NCBI GenBank assembly: GCA_009720755.1
Contig: WNKV01000007.1
Span: forward strand, 62,001 to 126,000
Source: Rhodoplanes serenus
GTDB taxonomy: Bacteria; Pseudomonadota; Alphaproteobacteria; Rhizobiales; Xanthobacteraceae
DNA length: 64,000 nt
Reading direction: 5' to 3'
The notes under the pieces are model-generated. The model worked only from the letters and a program-made list of their open reading frames with translations, ran no database searches and was not told the origin of the DNA. Positions 36,324 through 44,900 of this stretch are shown here, in pieces (position 1 is the first letter of the stretch; the number at the start of each line of letters is the position of its first letter). The position numbers were made by a program, and so were the translations under genes.

Positions 36324-36367
36324 TTGACGAAATAGCAATTCACCCGATTTATAGCAATGGCTATAAA
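36324..36367 (+). promoter_or_regulatory. mntH promoter with MntR box
   Basis: TTGACG (36324-36329) is a good -35; ATTTAT/TTTATA (36347-36353) at 17-18 bp gives the -10. Over the -10 lies TTTATAGC-AATG-GCTATAAA (36348-36367), a perfect 8-bp inverted repeat with a 4-nt centre. It closely resembles the enterobacterial MntR box (ACATAGC-N4-GCTATGT). Binding of Mn-MntR would block the polymerase. An extra half-like ATAGCAAT lies at 36332-36339. Confidence 0.85.
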
Positions 36368-36398
36368 CAGTCGAACGACGGAGCGGACATCTCCAGCC

Positions 36399-37718
36399 AT
36401 GGCGATCGGCACCGGGCGAGACGTGACGGGAGACCAGCCCTCGGATCGCACCACCGAGGCGATCCGCGACGCGCTGGCCGGCCGCCGGCGGGGCCGCTGG
36501 ACGTTTCTGCTGTTTGCGGGGCCGGCCGTCATCTCGTCCATCGCCTACATGGACCCCGGCAACTTCGCCACCAACATCCAGGCGGGCGCCAAATACGGCT
36601 ACACGCTGCTGTGGGTCGTGCTGGTCGCCAATGTGGTGGCCATGGTGTTCCAGGGCCTGTCGGCCAAGCTCGGCATCGTCACCAATCAGAACCTCGCCGA
36701 GGTCTCGCGCGACAACCTGCCGAAGCCGGTGGTGTGGCTGATGTGGGTGGTCGGCGAGATCGCCGCGATGGCCACCGACCTCGCCGAGTTTCTCGGCGGC
36801 GCCATCGGCTTCTCGCTGCTGCTCGGGGTGCCGCTGATGGTCGGCATGGCGATCACGGCGGTGATCACCTACGGCATCCTGCTGTTCGAGCGCGCCGGCT
36901 TCCGCGCCATGGAGCTGATCATCGGCGCCATGGTGATGGTGATCGGCCTCTGTTACCTGATCGAGGTGTTCATCGCGCCGATCGACTGGAGCGCCGCCGC
37001 CACCGGGCTGGTGACGCCGCACATCCCGTCCGGCGAGGCGCTCACCATCGCGGTCGGCATCATCGGCGCCACCGTGATGCCGCACGCCATCTATTTGCAC
37101 TCGGGACTGACCCAGAGCCGGGCGCCGGCCCGCAACGCGGCGGAGCGGCGGGCCCTGCTGCGCTGGTCGAACCGCGAGGTGGTGATCGCGCTCGCCATCG
37201 CGGGCCTCGTCAACATGGCGATGGTGATGATGGCGGCCGCCGCCTTCCATCTCGGCCACAGCGACGTCGGCGAGATCGAGGCCGCCTACAAGACGCTGAC
37301 GCCGCTGCTCGGCGCCGGCGCCGCCGCCGTGTTCCTGGTGTCGCTGATCGCCTCCGGCATCTCCTCCTCGGTGGTCGGCACCATGGCGGGCCAGCTCATC
37401 ATGCAGGGCTTCGTCGGCTTCCGGATTCCGCTGCTGGTGCGCCGGCTGGTGACCATGGCGCCGGCCTTCGTGGTGGTGGCGCTCGGCGCCAACGTCACCG
37501 ATGCGCTGGTGCTGAGCCAGGTGGTGCTGAGCCTGGCGCTGCCATTCCCCATGCTGGCGCTGGTGTGGTTCACCGGCCGCCGCGACCTGATGGGCGAGCA
37601 CGCCAACGGCCCGCTGCTGCAAGCCGGGGCCATCGTGGGCGCCGTGATCGTGTCGCTCCTCAACGTGGTGCTGCTGTTGCAGACCTTCGGGGCGCTGGAC
37701 GGCTGGCTCCCGGGATGA
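36399..37718 (+). CDS. mntH: NRAMP-family manganese transporter MntH
   Basis: 439-residue proton-coupled Mn(II) importer with about 11 transmembrane helices. Helix 1 has the metal-binding motif SSIAYMDPGNFATNIQAG (the DPGN signature), and helix 6 has VGIIGATVMPHAIYLHSGL (MPH). An ATG at 36357 is in frame but sits inside the MntR box and at about the expected transcription start. The ATG at 36399 is therefore preferred; GTG 36423 is also possible. Regulation by MntR and manganese is indicated by the operator. Confidence 0.93.
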   Translation: MAIGTGRDVTGDQPSDRTTEAIRDALAGRRRGRWTFLLFAGPAVISSIAYMDPGNFATNIQAGAKYGYTLLWVVLVANVVAMVFQGLSAKLGIVTNQNLAEVSRDNLPKPVVWLMWVVGEIAAMATDLAEFLGGAIGFSLLLGVPLMVGMAITAVITYGILLFERAGFRAMELIIGAMVMVIGLCYLIEVFIAPIDWSAAATGLVTPHIPSGEALTIAVGIIGATVMPHAIYLHSGLTQSRAPARNAAERRALLRWSNREVVIALAIAGLVNMAMVMMAAAAFHLGHSDVGEIEAAYKTLTPLLGAGAAAVFLVSLIASGISSSVVGTMAGQLIMQGFVGFRIPLLVRRLVTMAPAFVVVALGANVTDALVLSQVVLSLALPFPMLALVWFTGRRDLMGEHANGPLLQAGAIVGAVIVSLLNVVLLLQTFGALDGWLPG

Positions 37719-37752
37719 CAGCGCGGGCAACGACAGCGCGCGATGCGGCCGA

Positions 37753-38817
37753 TCAGATCCCCAGCAGCCGCCTCGCGGTGCCGCCGCAGATCTTGCCCAC
37801 CGTGTCGGCATCGAGACCCGACGAGACGACGTGCTCGATCGGCTCGTACTCGGCCATGTCGTACGGATAGTCGGTGCCGAGCACCACGTGGTCCGGCCCG
37901 AACACCTCGACCAGCGCGCGGAGCTGATGGGACGTGAACACCACCGTGTCGACGTAGATCCGCTTCAGATAGCTGGTCGGCGGGTGAGGCAGCGTGCCAT
38001 GGGCGTCGGCGCGGGCACCCCAGGCGTGATCGATGCGGCCCGAATAGGCGGCGAGATAGCCGCCACCGTGCACCGCCACGATCTTCAGGTTCGGATGCCG
38101 CTCCAGCACGCCGTCGAAGATCAGATAGTGCAGCGCCAGTGTGGTCTCGAACGGGTTGCCGACGACGTTGTTGAAGTAGTGGCGCGTCAGCCGCTGCCCT
38201 TCGGTGAAGCCGTTGGGGTGCAGCAGCACCACGGCGCCGAGCGCCTCGGCCTTGGCCCAGAACGGCGCGAAGGCCGGATCGGACAGCTCGCGGCCGGCCA
38301 CGTTGGTGAGGATCTGCACGCCCTTGTGGCCGAGCCGCGTCATCGCGTGCTCCAGCTCCTTGGCGGCTTCGTCGCCGTCCTGGAGCGGCACCGTGCCGAG
38401 CACCGCATAGCGGTCGGGGGTCTGGGCCGCGTACTCGGACAGGCCCTCGTTGACCATTCGGCTCGCCGGCGCCGCGATGTCGAGCGGCACCGTGTAGTAG
38501 CACTGCGGCGGCGGGCACATGATCACCTGGAGATCGAGCCCCATGGCGCCGAGATCGGCGAGGCGCTCGCCGATGCCGGTCATCTGGGCCTGCCGCTCGG
38601 CATCCTGCCTCTGGTTGAGCGCCTTGGTCTCCGGCGTCGCGAAATGAGCCAGCGGGATGGTCGACCAGTCGAGATGCGGCTTGGCGAACTCGGCGGCACG
38701 CGGCACCGCGACATGGGAATGGATGTCGACGGTGAGGCTCTTGGGCCGCAGCTCGCGGCCGGGCCGGCCCTGCGGGCGAGCCGCCGTGAAGCCGTAGCGG
38801 TTCCAATCGTTCGCCAT
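37753..38817 (-). CDS. amidohydrolase-2 family protein (ACMSD-like)
   Basis: 354-residue TIM-barrel metal enzyme. The metal site starts VDIHSHVAVP (HxH), with VLLHPNGF, IVAVHGGGYLAAYSGR and the catalytic Asp in LGTDYPYDM. It is similar in layout to aminocarboxymuconate-semialdehyde decarboxylase and related decarboxylases/hydratases of aromatic catabolism. GAGGGG precedes the start at 38817. It opens the 37.7-52 kb catabolic region. Substrate unknown. Confidence 0.85.
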   Translation of the reverse strand: MANDWNRYGFTAARPQGRPGRELRPKSLTVDIHSHVAVPRAAEFAKPHLDWSTIPLAHFATPETKALNQRQDAERQAQMTGIGERLADLGAMGLDLQVIMCPPPQCYYTVPLDIAAPASRMVNEGLSEYAAQTPDRYAVLGTVPLQDGDEAAKELEHAMTRLGHKGVQILTNVAGRELSDPAFAPFWAKAEALGAVVLLHPNGFTEGQRLTRHYFNNVVGNPFETTLALHYLIFDGVLERHPNLKIVAVHGGGYLAAYSGRIDHAWGARADAHGTLPHPPTSYLKRIYVDTVVFTSHQLRALVEVFGPDHVVLGTDYPYDMAEYEPIEHVVSSGLDADTVGKICGGTARRLLGI

Positions 38818-39052
38818 GCGGCGATCCCCTCGGTGTGACAGACGTGACGGACGGCAGGATGGAGGCCGGACAGGGCGAAGCGGAAGCGGCCCACGGCCGA
38901 ACCGGCGGGGCTCGCCGCGCCCCCGTCGCGATCGTCCCCCGCGATCGTCCCCGCTTTCGAAGATCACTCGCCGGCCGATTGCGGGGCGCGATCCGCGCCT
39001 TGTATAGAAGGCTTCGGGTCGTCCCACAACCGGCCGGTGGCGGTCCGGCCGT

Positions 39053-39535
39053 CTACTCGATTCCCAACAGGTCGATCTCGAACACCAGCGTGCTGTTCGG
39101 CGGGATCTGCGGCGGTGCGCCGCGGGCGCCGTAGCCGAGCTCCGGCGGGATCACCAGCCGGCGCTTGCCGCCGACTCGCATGCCGGCGACGCCCTGGTCC
39201 CAGCCCTTGATCACCTGGCCGCCACCGAGCGTGAAGGTGAAGGGCGCGCGGCCGACCGACGAGTCGAAGGTGGTGCCGTTGGTGAGCTTGCCGGTGTAGT
39301 GCACGCGCAGGCGCTGGCCGGTGCGGGCCTCCGGCCCGGTGCCGACCTTGATGTCCTGGCTCGCGAGTCCGTCGGGCGCGGCGGCACCCGGCGGCGCGGC
39401 GGCAGGGGGCGGTGCCGCGTCCGGCGCCGGGCCGTCGGAGGTGCCGGCGCAGGCGGCGAGCACCAGCAGGGCGGCGAGCGCGACGGCAGGTCTGGCAGGC
39501 TTCGGTTCGGCGGGCGTCGGTCCGGCGCGCTTCAT
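39053..39535 (-). CDS. FKBP-type peptidyl-prolyl isomerase, lipoprotein
   Basis: 160-residue protein. An N-terminal lipobox ([14 protein letters not shown], lipidated Cys29) is followed by a Pro/Ala linker and one FKBP domain (about 60-160): [61 protein letters not shown]. It would catalyse prolyl isomerisation in the periplasm, attached to a membrane. The key aromatic/Asp residues of the pocket (Y, F, D, W) are present. Confidence 0.9.
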   Translation of the reverse strand: MKRAGPTPAEPKPARPAVALAALLVLAACAGTSDGPAPDAAPPPAAAPPGAAAPDGLASQDIKVGTGPEARTGQRLRVHYTGKLTNGTTFDSSVGRAPFTFTLGGGQVIKGWDQGVAGMRVGGKRRLVIPPELGYGARGAPPQIPPNSTLVFEIDLLGIE

Positions 39536-39632
39536 TCCAGATCCAGCGTTGTTCCAGGTTCGGCCCGCCGCCGACGGCGGCGCCCCCAGACGACGCTACA
39601 CCGGATACGCCGCAGGGGAAACCGCCTGCGGC

Positions 39633-40553
39633 TCAGGCGCTCTTGCGCTTGCGCGGGCGTCCCGTGCGCTTCACCCCGGCGAGCCCTTCCAGCACGGTGC
39701 AGACCGCGCCGGTATCGAGCATGCCGAGGCCGAGCGAGCGCGCCGCCGCGTAGATCGGCATGGTGGCGTTGAACAGTGGCGTCGGCACGCCGAGGCTGTC
39801 GGCGAACGCGCCGATCACATCCATGTCCTTCTGCCACACCTTGATCTTCATGGTGGGCGGATCGTACTTGTCGGCCACCATCATGGGGGCGCGCGCCTCG
39901 AACATGCGCGACGTGCCGGCGCCCGACTTGATCACCTCGAACACCATCTGCGGGTCGAGGCCGGCCTTCATGCCGAGCACCATGGCCTCGGCGCTCGCCA
40001 CGTTGTGGATCGCCACCAGCAGGTTGGCGATGTACTTCATGCGGCTGCCGTTGCCGAACACGCCGAGATCGTGCACCAGGCGGGCGAAGCCGAGAAACAT
40101 CGGCTTCAGCTTGGCGATCGCCTTGCTGTCGCCGGAGGCGAGCACGACGAGGTCCTTGACGGCCGCCTGCGCGCCGGTGCCGCTCATCGGCGTGTCGAGC
40201 ACGGTGTGGCCGGCCTTCCTGAGCGCCTTCTCGGCCGCGAGCTTGTCCTCCAGCGTGAACGTCGAGGTCTCGGCGATGATGCGGGGCGGCAGCTTGGCAT
40301 CGACGATGGCGGCGACCACGTCGCGCAGAGCCTGCGGGCTCGGCAGGCTGGTCAGCAGCACGGGGGCGGCGGCCGCCGCGGCGGCGATGTCCGGCGCGAT
40401 GGTGACGCCGGCGCGCGCCAGCGCCCGCCGGCGGGCCGGGTCGATGTCGTAGCCGGTGACGCGCCAGCCCGACGCGACCAGGTTCTTGGCGAATGCGCCG
40501 CCCATGATGCCGAGGCCGACGATGCCGACCGCGCCCTTCGCCCGAGCCGCCAT
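39633..40553 (-). CDS. beta-hydroxyacid dehydrogenase (3-HIBADH family)
   Basis: 306-residue NAD(P)-dependent dehydrogenase. The Rossmann motif is GAVGIVGLGIMGGAFAKNL, the substrate motif is DTPMSGTGAQAA, and the catalytic lysine lies in GNGSRMKYIANLLVAIHNVASAEAM (Lys and Asn conserved). The family covers 3-hydroxyisobutyrate, tartronate semialdehyde and 2-hydroxymethylglutarate dehydrogenases; the substrate here is open. The C-terminus ends in a basic GRPRKRKSA tail. It neighbours several 2-hydroxyacid enzymes. Confidence 0.87.
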   Translation of the reverse strand: MAARAKGAVGIVGLGIMGGAFAKNLVASGWRVTGYDIDPARRRALARAGVTIAPDIAAAAAAAPVLLTSLPSPQALRDVVAAIVDAKLPPRIIAETSTFTLEDKLAAEKALRKAGHTVLDTPMSGTGAQAAVKDLVVLASGDSKAIAKLKPMFLGFARLVHDLGVFGNGSRMKYIANLLVAIHNVASAEAMVLGMKAGLDPQMVFEVIKSGAGTSRMFEARAPMMVADKYDPPTMKIKVWQKDMDVIGAFADSLGVPTPLFNATMPIYAAARSLGLGMLDTGAVCTVLEGLAGVKRTGRPRKRKSA

Positions 40554-40799
40554 GATCCATCTCCGAATATCTGCGGTCGCCGTGCCGAAGGCGCCCGCCC
40601 GACGCTATACGCCGGACGGGCGGTGTTTCAAGGCACCTTCCTATGCGCCGGGCGATCGCCTATCGTGCCGTGCGCACATCGCAGCCGCGGCGCGTCTCTC
40701 GATACTCGGTATGCAACCGTGGTGTTCGACGTCTCCGACGGTCACCTCTCGGAACGCCGCAATCCGCCGTGACAGCCTGCACAGGGAGCAGAGAAACCC

Positions 40800-41243
40800 A
40801 TGGGATCGGTCGGATTGTCGCAGGCCAGCCGGATCGTCGATGCCGCCCTGGCGAAGGGACGTGAGACCGGCTGCGATCCGCTCACCGTCGTGGTGCTCGA
40901 TGCCGGCGGCCATCTGGTCGCCGCCAAGCGCGAGGACGGCTCCGGCATCCTCCGTTTCGAAATCGCTTTCGGCAAGGCGTGGGGCGCGCTCGGCATGGGC
41001 TTCGGCTCACGCACCTATGTGGAGCGCGCCAAGGTCAACCCGGCCTTCGTCACCGCCCTGATGGCGGCGAGCGGCGGCCGCGTGGTGCCGGTGCCCTCGG
41101 GTGTGCTGATCCGCGATACGGGCGGGCAGGTCATCGGCGCCGTCGGCATTTCGGGCGACACCTCCGATCGCGACGAGGTCTGCGCTCTCGCCGGCATCGC
41201 GGCCGTGGGGCTGACGGCCGATCCCGGTGGCCCGCCCGGGTGA
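40800..41243 (+). CDS. GlcG/HbpS family protein (DUF336)
   Basis: 147-residue single-domain protein. LSQASRIVDAALAKGRETGCDPLTVVVLDAGGHLVAAKREDG, FGKAWGALGMGFGSRTY and PVPSGVLIRDTGGQVIGAVGISGDTSDRDE match the heme-degrading/heme-binding DUF336 fold along its whole length. In glycolate and propanediol loci GlcG-like proteins accompany 2-hydroxyacid oxidation. Here it precedes a D-2-hydroxyacid dehydrogenase gene by about 300 bp. The precise role is unknown. Confidence 0.85.
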   Translation: MGSVGLSQASRIVDAALAKGRETGCDPLTVVVLDAGGHLVAAKREDGSGILRFEIAFGKAWGALGMGFGSRTYVERAKVNPAFVTALMAASGGRVVPVPSGVLIRDTGGQVIGAVGISGDTSDRDEVCALAGIAAVGLTADPGGPPG

Positions 41244-41549
41244 GTGGACGGGGCGGCTACGCCGCCGGTCACTGCCCGCGTTGCGTTTGGCAGGGGAGGC
41301 GTATGCCCGAACGGCTATTCAACTCTCGCAGTCGGCTGGATAGAGTTCCCGTTGTCGTTCGAGCGGCGCGGTGCGCGGCGCGGCGGCGTGCCGTCGCCTC
41401 TGCCGGGCCTCTCGTCGCGGCGTCTCCGTGGTTGCCTCTCCGTGGCTGCGTCGCGTGCCGCCCGGCCGTGTGCTCCACGGCGGCGCCCCCGATCGTTCTT
41501 CGCGCGTCGAACAGCATCTCGCGTCGATTCACCCCCACCGGAACTGCGC
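41244..41549. other. intergenic region before the D-2-hydroxyacid dehydrogenase pair
   Basis: 306 bp of GC-rich DNA with CG-rich short runs and no recognisable gene, terminator or repeat copy. It presumably holds a promoter for the 41.5-43.6 kb genes. The dehydrogenase frame is open throughout but does not look coding before 41550. Confidence 0.4.
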
Positions 41550-42533
41550 ATGCGCCCGCGGATCTTCGTCACCCAGCCGATTGCCCAGAGCGCCGTCGAT
41601 GCGATGCGTGCCGTCGCCGATGTCGAAGTCCATCCCGACGCCACGGCGCCGATCGCCAAGGCGACCCTGATCGAAGGGGTCAAGCGCGCCGACCTGCTGT
41701 TCTGCCTGATGCACGACAAGGTCGACGCCGACGTGATCGCCGCCAATCCGAACCTCAAGGGCATCGCCGCCATGGCGATCCACCCGCAGGACATCGACCT
41801 GGGCGCGATGGCGGCGCGCGGCATCCCGCTCACCGTCATTCCGCCGATGGTGAGCGAGGCCACCGCCGACATGGCGATGGCGCTCATCCTGTGCTGCGCC
41901 CGCCGGGTGCTGGAGGGTGACCGGCTGCTGCGCTCGGGCATCTATCCGGGCGGCCAGTCCAACCACCTGGCCGGCCTCGGTGTCACCGGCAAGACCGTCG
42001 GCCTGATCGGCGGCGGCGGCCGCATCGGCAAGCTGGTCGCCAAGCGCTGCCGCGGCTTCGACATGCGCGTCCTCTATTCGACGCCACGGCGCAAGCCCGA
42101 GGCGGAGGAGCGCGAGTGGGGTCTCGTTCACGCCTCGATCGACGATCTGCTGCGGGAGTCCGACATCGTCTCGGTGCATTCGCCGCTGCGCGACGACACC
42201 CGCCACTCGCTCGGGGCGCGCGAGTTCGCGCTGATGAAGAAGACCGCCTATTTCATCAACACGTCGCGAGGGCCGATCGTCGACGAAGCGGCGTTGGTCC
42301 GGGCCTTGCAAACGGGCACCATCGCGGGCGCCGGCCTCGACGTGTTCGAGCACGAGCCGCGGGTGCCGACCGAGCTGCTGGCCATGAGCAACGTGGTGCT
42401 CACCCCGCATCTCGGCAGCGCGGTCGTCGATCTGCGCACCGAGATGGCGCATATCGTCGCCGAGAATGCCATCGCGCTGGTGCGGGGAACCACCCCGCCC
42501 AACCTGTTCGACTTCGCCGGGCCGGTGACCTGA
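41550..42533 (+). CDS. D-2-hydroxyacid dehydrogenase (NAD-dependent)
   Basis: 327-residue enzyme of the D-isomer-specific family. The nucleotide site is VGLIGGGGRIGKLVAKRCRGF, the catalytic Arg lies in INTSRGPIVDEAALV, Glu in FEHEPRV, and His in LTPHLGSAVVD. It reduces 2-oxoacids or oxidises D-2-hydroxyacids in the cytoplasm. The ATG at 41550 gives the normal family start. A second family member follows 76 bp downstream on the same strand; the two share only moderate similarity. Confidence 0.87.
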   Translation: MRPRIFVTQPIAQSAVDAMRAVADVEVHPDATAPIAKATLIEGVKRADLLFCLMHDKVDADVIAANPNLKGIAAMAIHPQDIDLGAMAARGIPLTVIPPMVSEATADMAMALILCCARRVLEGDRLLRSGIYPGGQSNHLAGLGVTGKTVGLIGGGGRIGKLVAKRCRGFDMRVLYSTPRRKPEAEEREWGLVHASIDDLLRESDIVSVHSPLRDDTRHSLGAREFALMKKTAYFINTSRGPIVDEAALVRALQTGTIAGAGLDVFEHEPRVPTELLAMSNVVLTPHLGSAVVDLRTEMAHIVAENAIALVRGTTPPNLFDFAGPVT

Positions 42534-42609
42534 GCCGGCCCGCCCGATCCGCCTATCCTGCCCGGTCCCGGCCGGGCTCTTTCGACGCCTGCCACGCCCG
42601 GAGCGATCC

Positions 42610-43569
42610 ATGAGCAAGTTCAAGATCGTCGTCACCGACAGCCCGTTCCCGTCGCTCGATCCCGCCAAGGAGGCGCTGGCCCGGCTCGATCCCGAGGTGG
42701 TGCAGGCCAAGAGCCCGTCCGCCGAGGACATCCTGGCGGTGGCCCGCGACGCCGACGGGATTCTGGTCACCTACGCCAAGTTGCCCGGCGAGCTGTTGCG
42801 CGAGTGCAAGAAGCTCAAGGTGATCGGCCGCTTCGGCCTCGGCGTCGACAACATCGACATCCCGGCCGCCAAGGAGCTGGGCATCGTCGTCACCTACGTG
42901 CCGGACTACTGCCTGCACGAGGTCTCCGACCACGCCATGGCGCTCCTGCTCTCCATCGCCCGCAAGATCCCGCTCGCCAACAAGTCGGTGCACGGCGGCG
43001 AGTGGCGAATGCCGGTGGTGGTGCCGCTGCGCCGCTTCAACACGCTCACGCTGGGCCTGATCGGCTTCGGCGGCATTCCGCGCAACCTCGCTCCCAAGGC
43101 GCAGGCGTTCGGCTTCAAGGTGATCGCCTCCGATCCGTATCTCCCCAACGAGATGTTCGACGCGGCCGGTGTCGAGAGCGTCACGCTCGACGAGCTGTAT
43201 GCGCGGTCCGACCTGATCTCGGTGCATGCGCCGCTGACGCCACAGACCCGCGGGCTGGTGAACGACGATGCCTTCGCCAAGATGAAGCCGGGCGTGATGA
43301 TCGTGAACACGGCGCGCGGCCCGCTGATCGACGAGGCGGCGCTGGTCCGTGCGCTCGATGCCGGCAAGGTCGCGGCCGCCGGCCTCGACGTCGTCACCAC
43401 CGAGCCGTTGCCGAAGGACTCGCCGCTGATCGGCCGCGACAACGTGGTGCTGACGCCGCACACCGGCTTCTACTCGGTCGAGGCGCTGCTGGAGCTGGAG
43501 ACCAAGTGCGCGACCGACGTCGCCCGCGTGCTGTCGGGCGAGAAGCCGGTCTATCCGGTGAAGATGTAG
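42610..43569 (+). CDS. D-2-hydroxyacid dehydrogenase, CtBP-like
   Basis: 319-residue member of the D-isomer-specific family. KVIGRFGLGVDNIDIPAAKELGI, catalytic Arg in NTARGPLIDEAAL, Glu in TTEPLPKD and His in LTPHTGFYS are all present. The dinucleotide loop reads GLIGFGGIPRNLA, where the third glycine of GxGxxG is replaced by Pro, a pattern seen in C-terminal-binding-protein-like members. It may form an operon with the preceding dehydrogenase. Substrate unknown. Confidence 0.87.
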   Translation: MSKFKIVVTDSPFPSLDPAKEALARLDPEVVQAKSPSAEDILAVARDADGILVTYAKLPGELLRECKKLKVIGRFGLGVDNIDIPAAKELGIVVTYVPDYCLHEVSDHAMALLLSIARKIPLANKSVHGGEWRMPVVVPLRRFNTLTLGLIGFGGIPRNLAPKAQAFGFKVIASDPYLPNEMFDAAGVESVTLDELYARSDLISVHAPLTPQTRGLVNDDAFAKMKPGVMIVNTARGPLIDEAALVRALDAGKVAAAGLDVVTTEPLPKDSPLIGRDNVVLTPHTGFYSVEALLELETKCATDVARVLSGEKPVYPVKM

Positions 43570-43646
43570 CGTCGCCGCGGCGCGGTTCCCCGACGGGGCG
43601 CGCCGCCACCCGGGGCTCGTTCCGGCTCCTGGCCGTGAGCCGCCGC

Positions 43647-44600
43647 TTACTTGACGGCCTGCGGGTTGATCGGCGAGCCGGTGCCGCCCGTGATGATCAG
43701 CGGCGGGCCGCAGAAGAAGAACTCGTAGACGCCGTCGTCGGCGCAGTCGGCGGCGAGCTCCTTGACGTAGAACATCTCGCCCATGCAAAGGCCCATGGCC
43801 GGGATCACCACCCAGTGCCACGGCTGGTTCGCCTCGTCGGTCTCGTTCGGCCGCACCTCGACGCCCCAGGTGTCGGAGCAGATCGCGGCGATCTGATGCT
43901 CCTGGCACCAGTAGCAGTTCTCGAACTTCACGCCCGGCGCGTCGCCGCCGGCGTAGCCGCCCCACCGGCCCTCGGCGAGGCAGCGTTCCATCTGCCCGGT
44001 GCGGAGAATCACGAAGTCGCCCTTGCGGATCTCGACGTTCTGGGCGCGGGCGCACGTGTTCAGCTCGTCGTTGGAGATCGCCTCGCCGTCCTTCAGCCAG
44101 TCGACGCCGCGGAAGCGGGCGATGTCGAGCAGCACGCCACGGCCGACCATCTTGTTCCTGGAGTGCTCGATGCCGAGCACGCCGAGGCCGCGCGAGTCGA
44201 TCAGGCGCGCGTCATGGCCGTTGTACGCCTTGTCCTCGTAGAAGACGTGGCCGAGCGCGTCCCAGTGGGTGGCGCCCTGAACGCACAGATTGATCGTGTC
44301 GTCGGCGTAGCGGATCTTGTTCCAGTCCTGCTGGCCCGCCACCGCGTCGGTGCCGGTGGCGAGCATCTGGTGGATGGGATTGAAGCGTCCGCCGAACAGG
44401 CCGGTCTGGGGACCGTCTCGATCGAGTGGGATGCCGAGCGCGAACACCTTGCCGCTGCGGATCAGCGAGGCGGCGTGGATCACGTCCTCGGGCGCGACGT
44501 GGTTGAGGGTGCCGATCTGATCGTCCTTGCCCCACCGGCCCCAGTTGCTGAGCCTCTCGGAGGCGTCGGCGATCGCCTGCTTGCCAACCGTGATGTCCAT
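43647..44600 (-). CDS. cyclase/kynurenine-formamidase-like metal hydrolase
   Basis: 317-residue protein of the Cyclase family (PF04199 type). The metal-binding motif appears as GATHWDALGHVFYEDKAYNG (HxD...H), with later KGDFVILRTGQMERC. Family members hydrolyse N-formylkynurenine, cyclic amides or isatin. The start at 44600 (MDITVGKQAIADA) was chosen because the upstream in-frame part is Arg-rich and implausible. It is convergent with the dehydrogenase pair and belongs to the catabolic region. Confidence 0.85.
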   Translation of the reverse strand: MDITVGKQAIADASERLSNWGRWGKDDQIGTLNHVAPEDVIHAASLIRSGKVFALGIPLDRDGPQTGLFGGRFNPIHQMLATGTDAVAGQQDWNKIRYADDTINLCVQGATHWDALGHVFYEDKAYNGHDARLIDSRGLGVLGIEHSRNKMVGRGVLLDIARFRGVDWLKDGEAISNDELNTCARAQNVEIRKGDFVILRTGQMERCLAEGRWGGYAGGDAPGVKFENCYWCQEHQIAAICSDTWGVEVRPNETDEANQPWHWVVIPAMGLCMGEMFYVKELAADCADDGVYEFFFCGPPLIITGGTGSPINPQAVK

Positions 44601-44900
44601 CGGTTCCGTCCTCGTGGCCTCCCGGCGAACGGCCGTGTGCGCCCGGCGCGTGCCTGTGGGCATTCGGGAGGAGCACGATAGTGGCGCGTCCGGAACCACA
44701 CGTCCATGTATCCGGTCGAGCCTGGCGCGAAATCCGATCCAACGGGATCGGATTTCTCTCGGGAGCCTTATCTGATCGTAGTCTCGACCGCGAACCGGCT
44801 CTCACGTCGCCGACGCCGCTCTAGCCCGAGACAGCCCGGACATCACCCGGAAGGGTGGTGAACGCAGGAGAGGGGAGACGCCGGCGGACGCGGCTCGTGA
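44601..44900. other. intergenic region with hairpin and repeat copy C
   Basis: 300 bp without a gene. AAATCCGATCC/GGATCGGATTT (44730-44740 and 44745-44755, loop AACG) is a perfect 11-bp hairpin that could terminate transcription of neither neighbour in the right orientation. It is more likely part of a repeat unit together with copy C at 44773-44825. The promoter of the cyclase gene must also lie here. Confidence 0.5.
44773..44825 (+). repeat. dispersed intergenic repeat, copy C
   Basis: TGATCGTAGTCTCGACC, then GCGAACCGGCTCTCACGTCGCCG and GCTCTAGC. It has the same block order and length as copies at 7201-7263 (reverse) and 29131-29184. It is preceded by a perfect hairpin at 44730-44755; copy B is likewise preceded by a smaller inverted repeat (near 29069-29087), so the full unit may be about 100-120 bp. 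Confidence 0.6.

Noticed and set aside
44730-44755. Terminator of the cyclase or ROK gene
   Set aside because: It lies upstream of the cyclase start and upstream of the ROK stop in the wrong order for either minus-strand transcript; read-through from the ROK region is the other direction.
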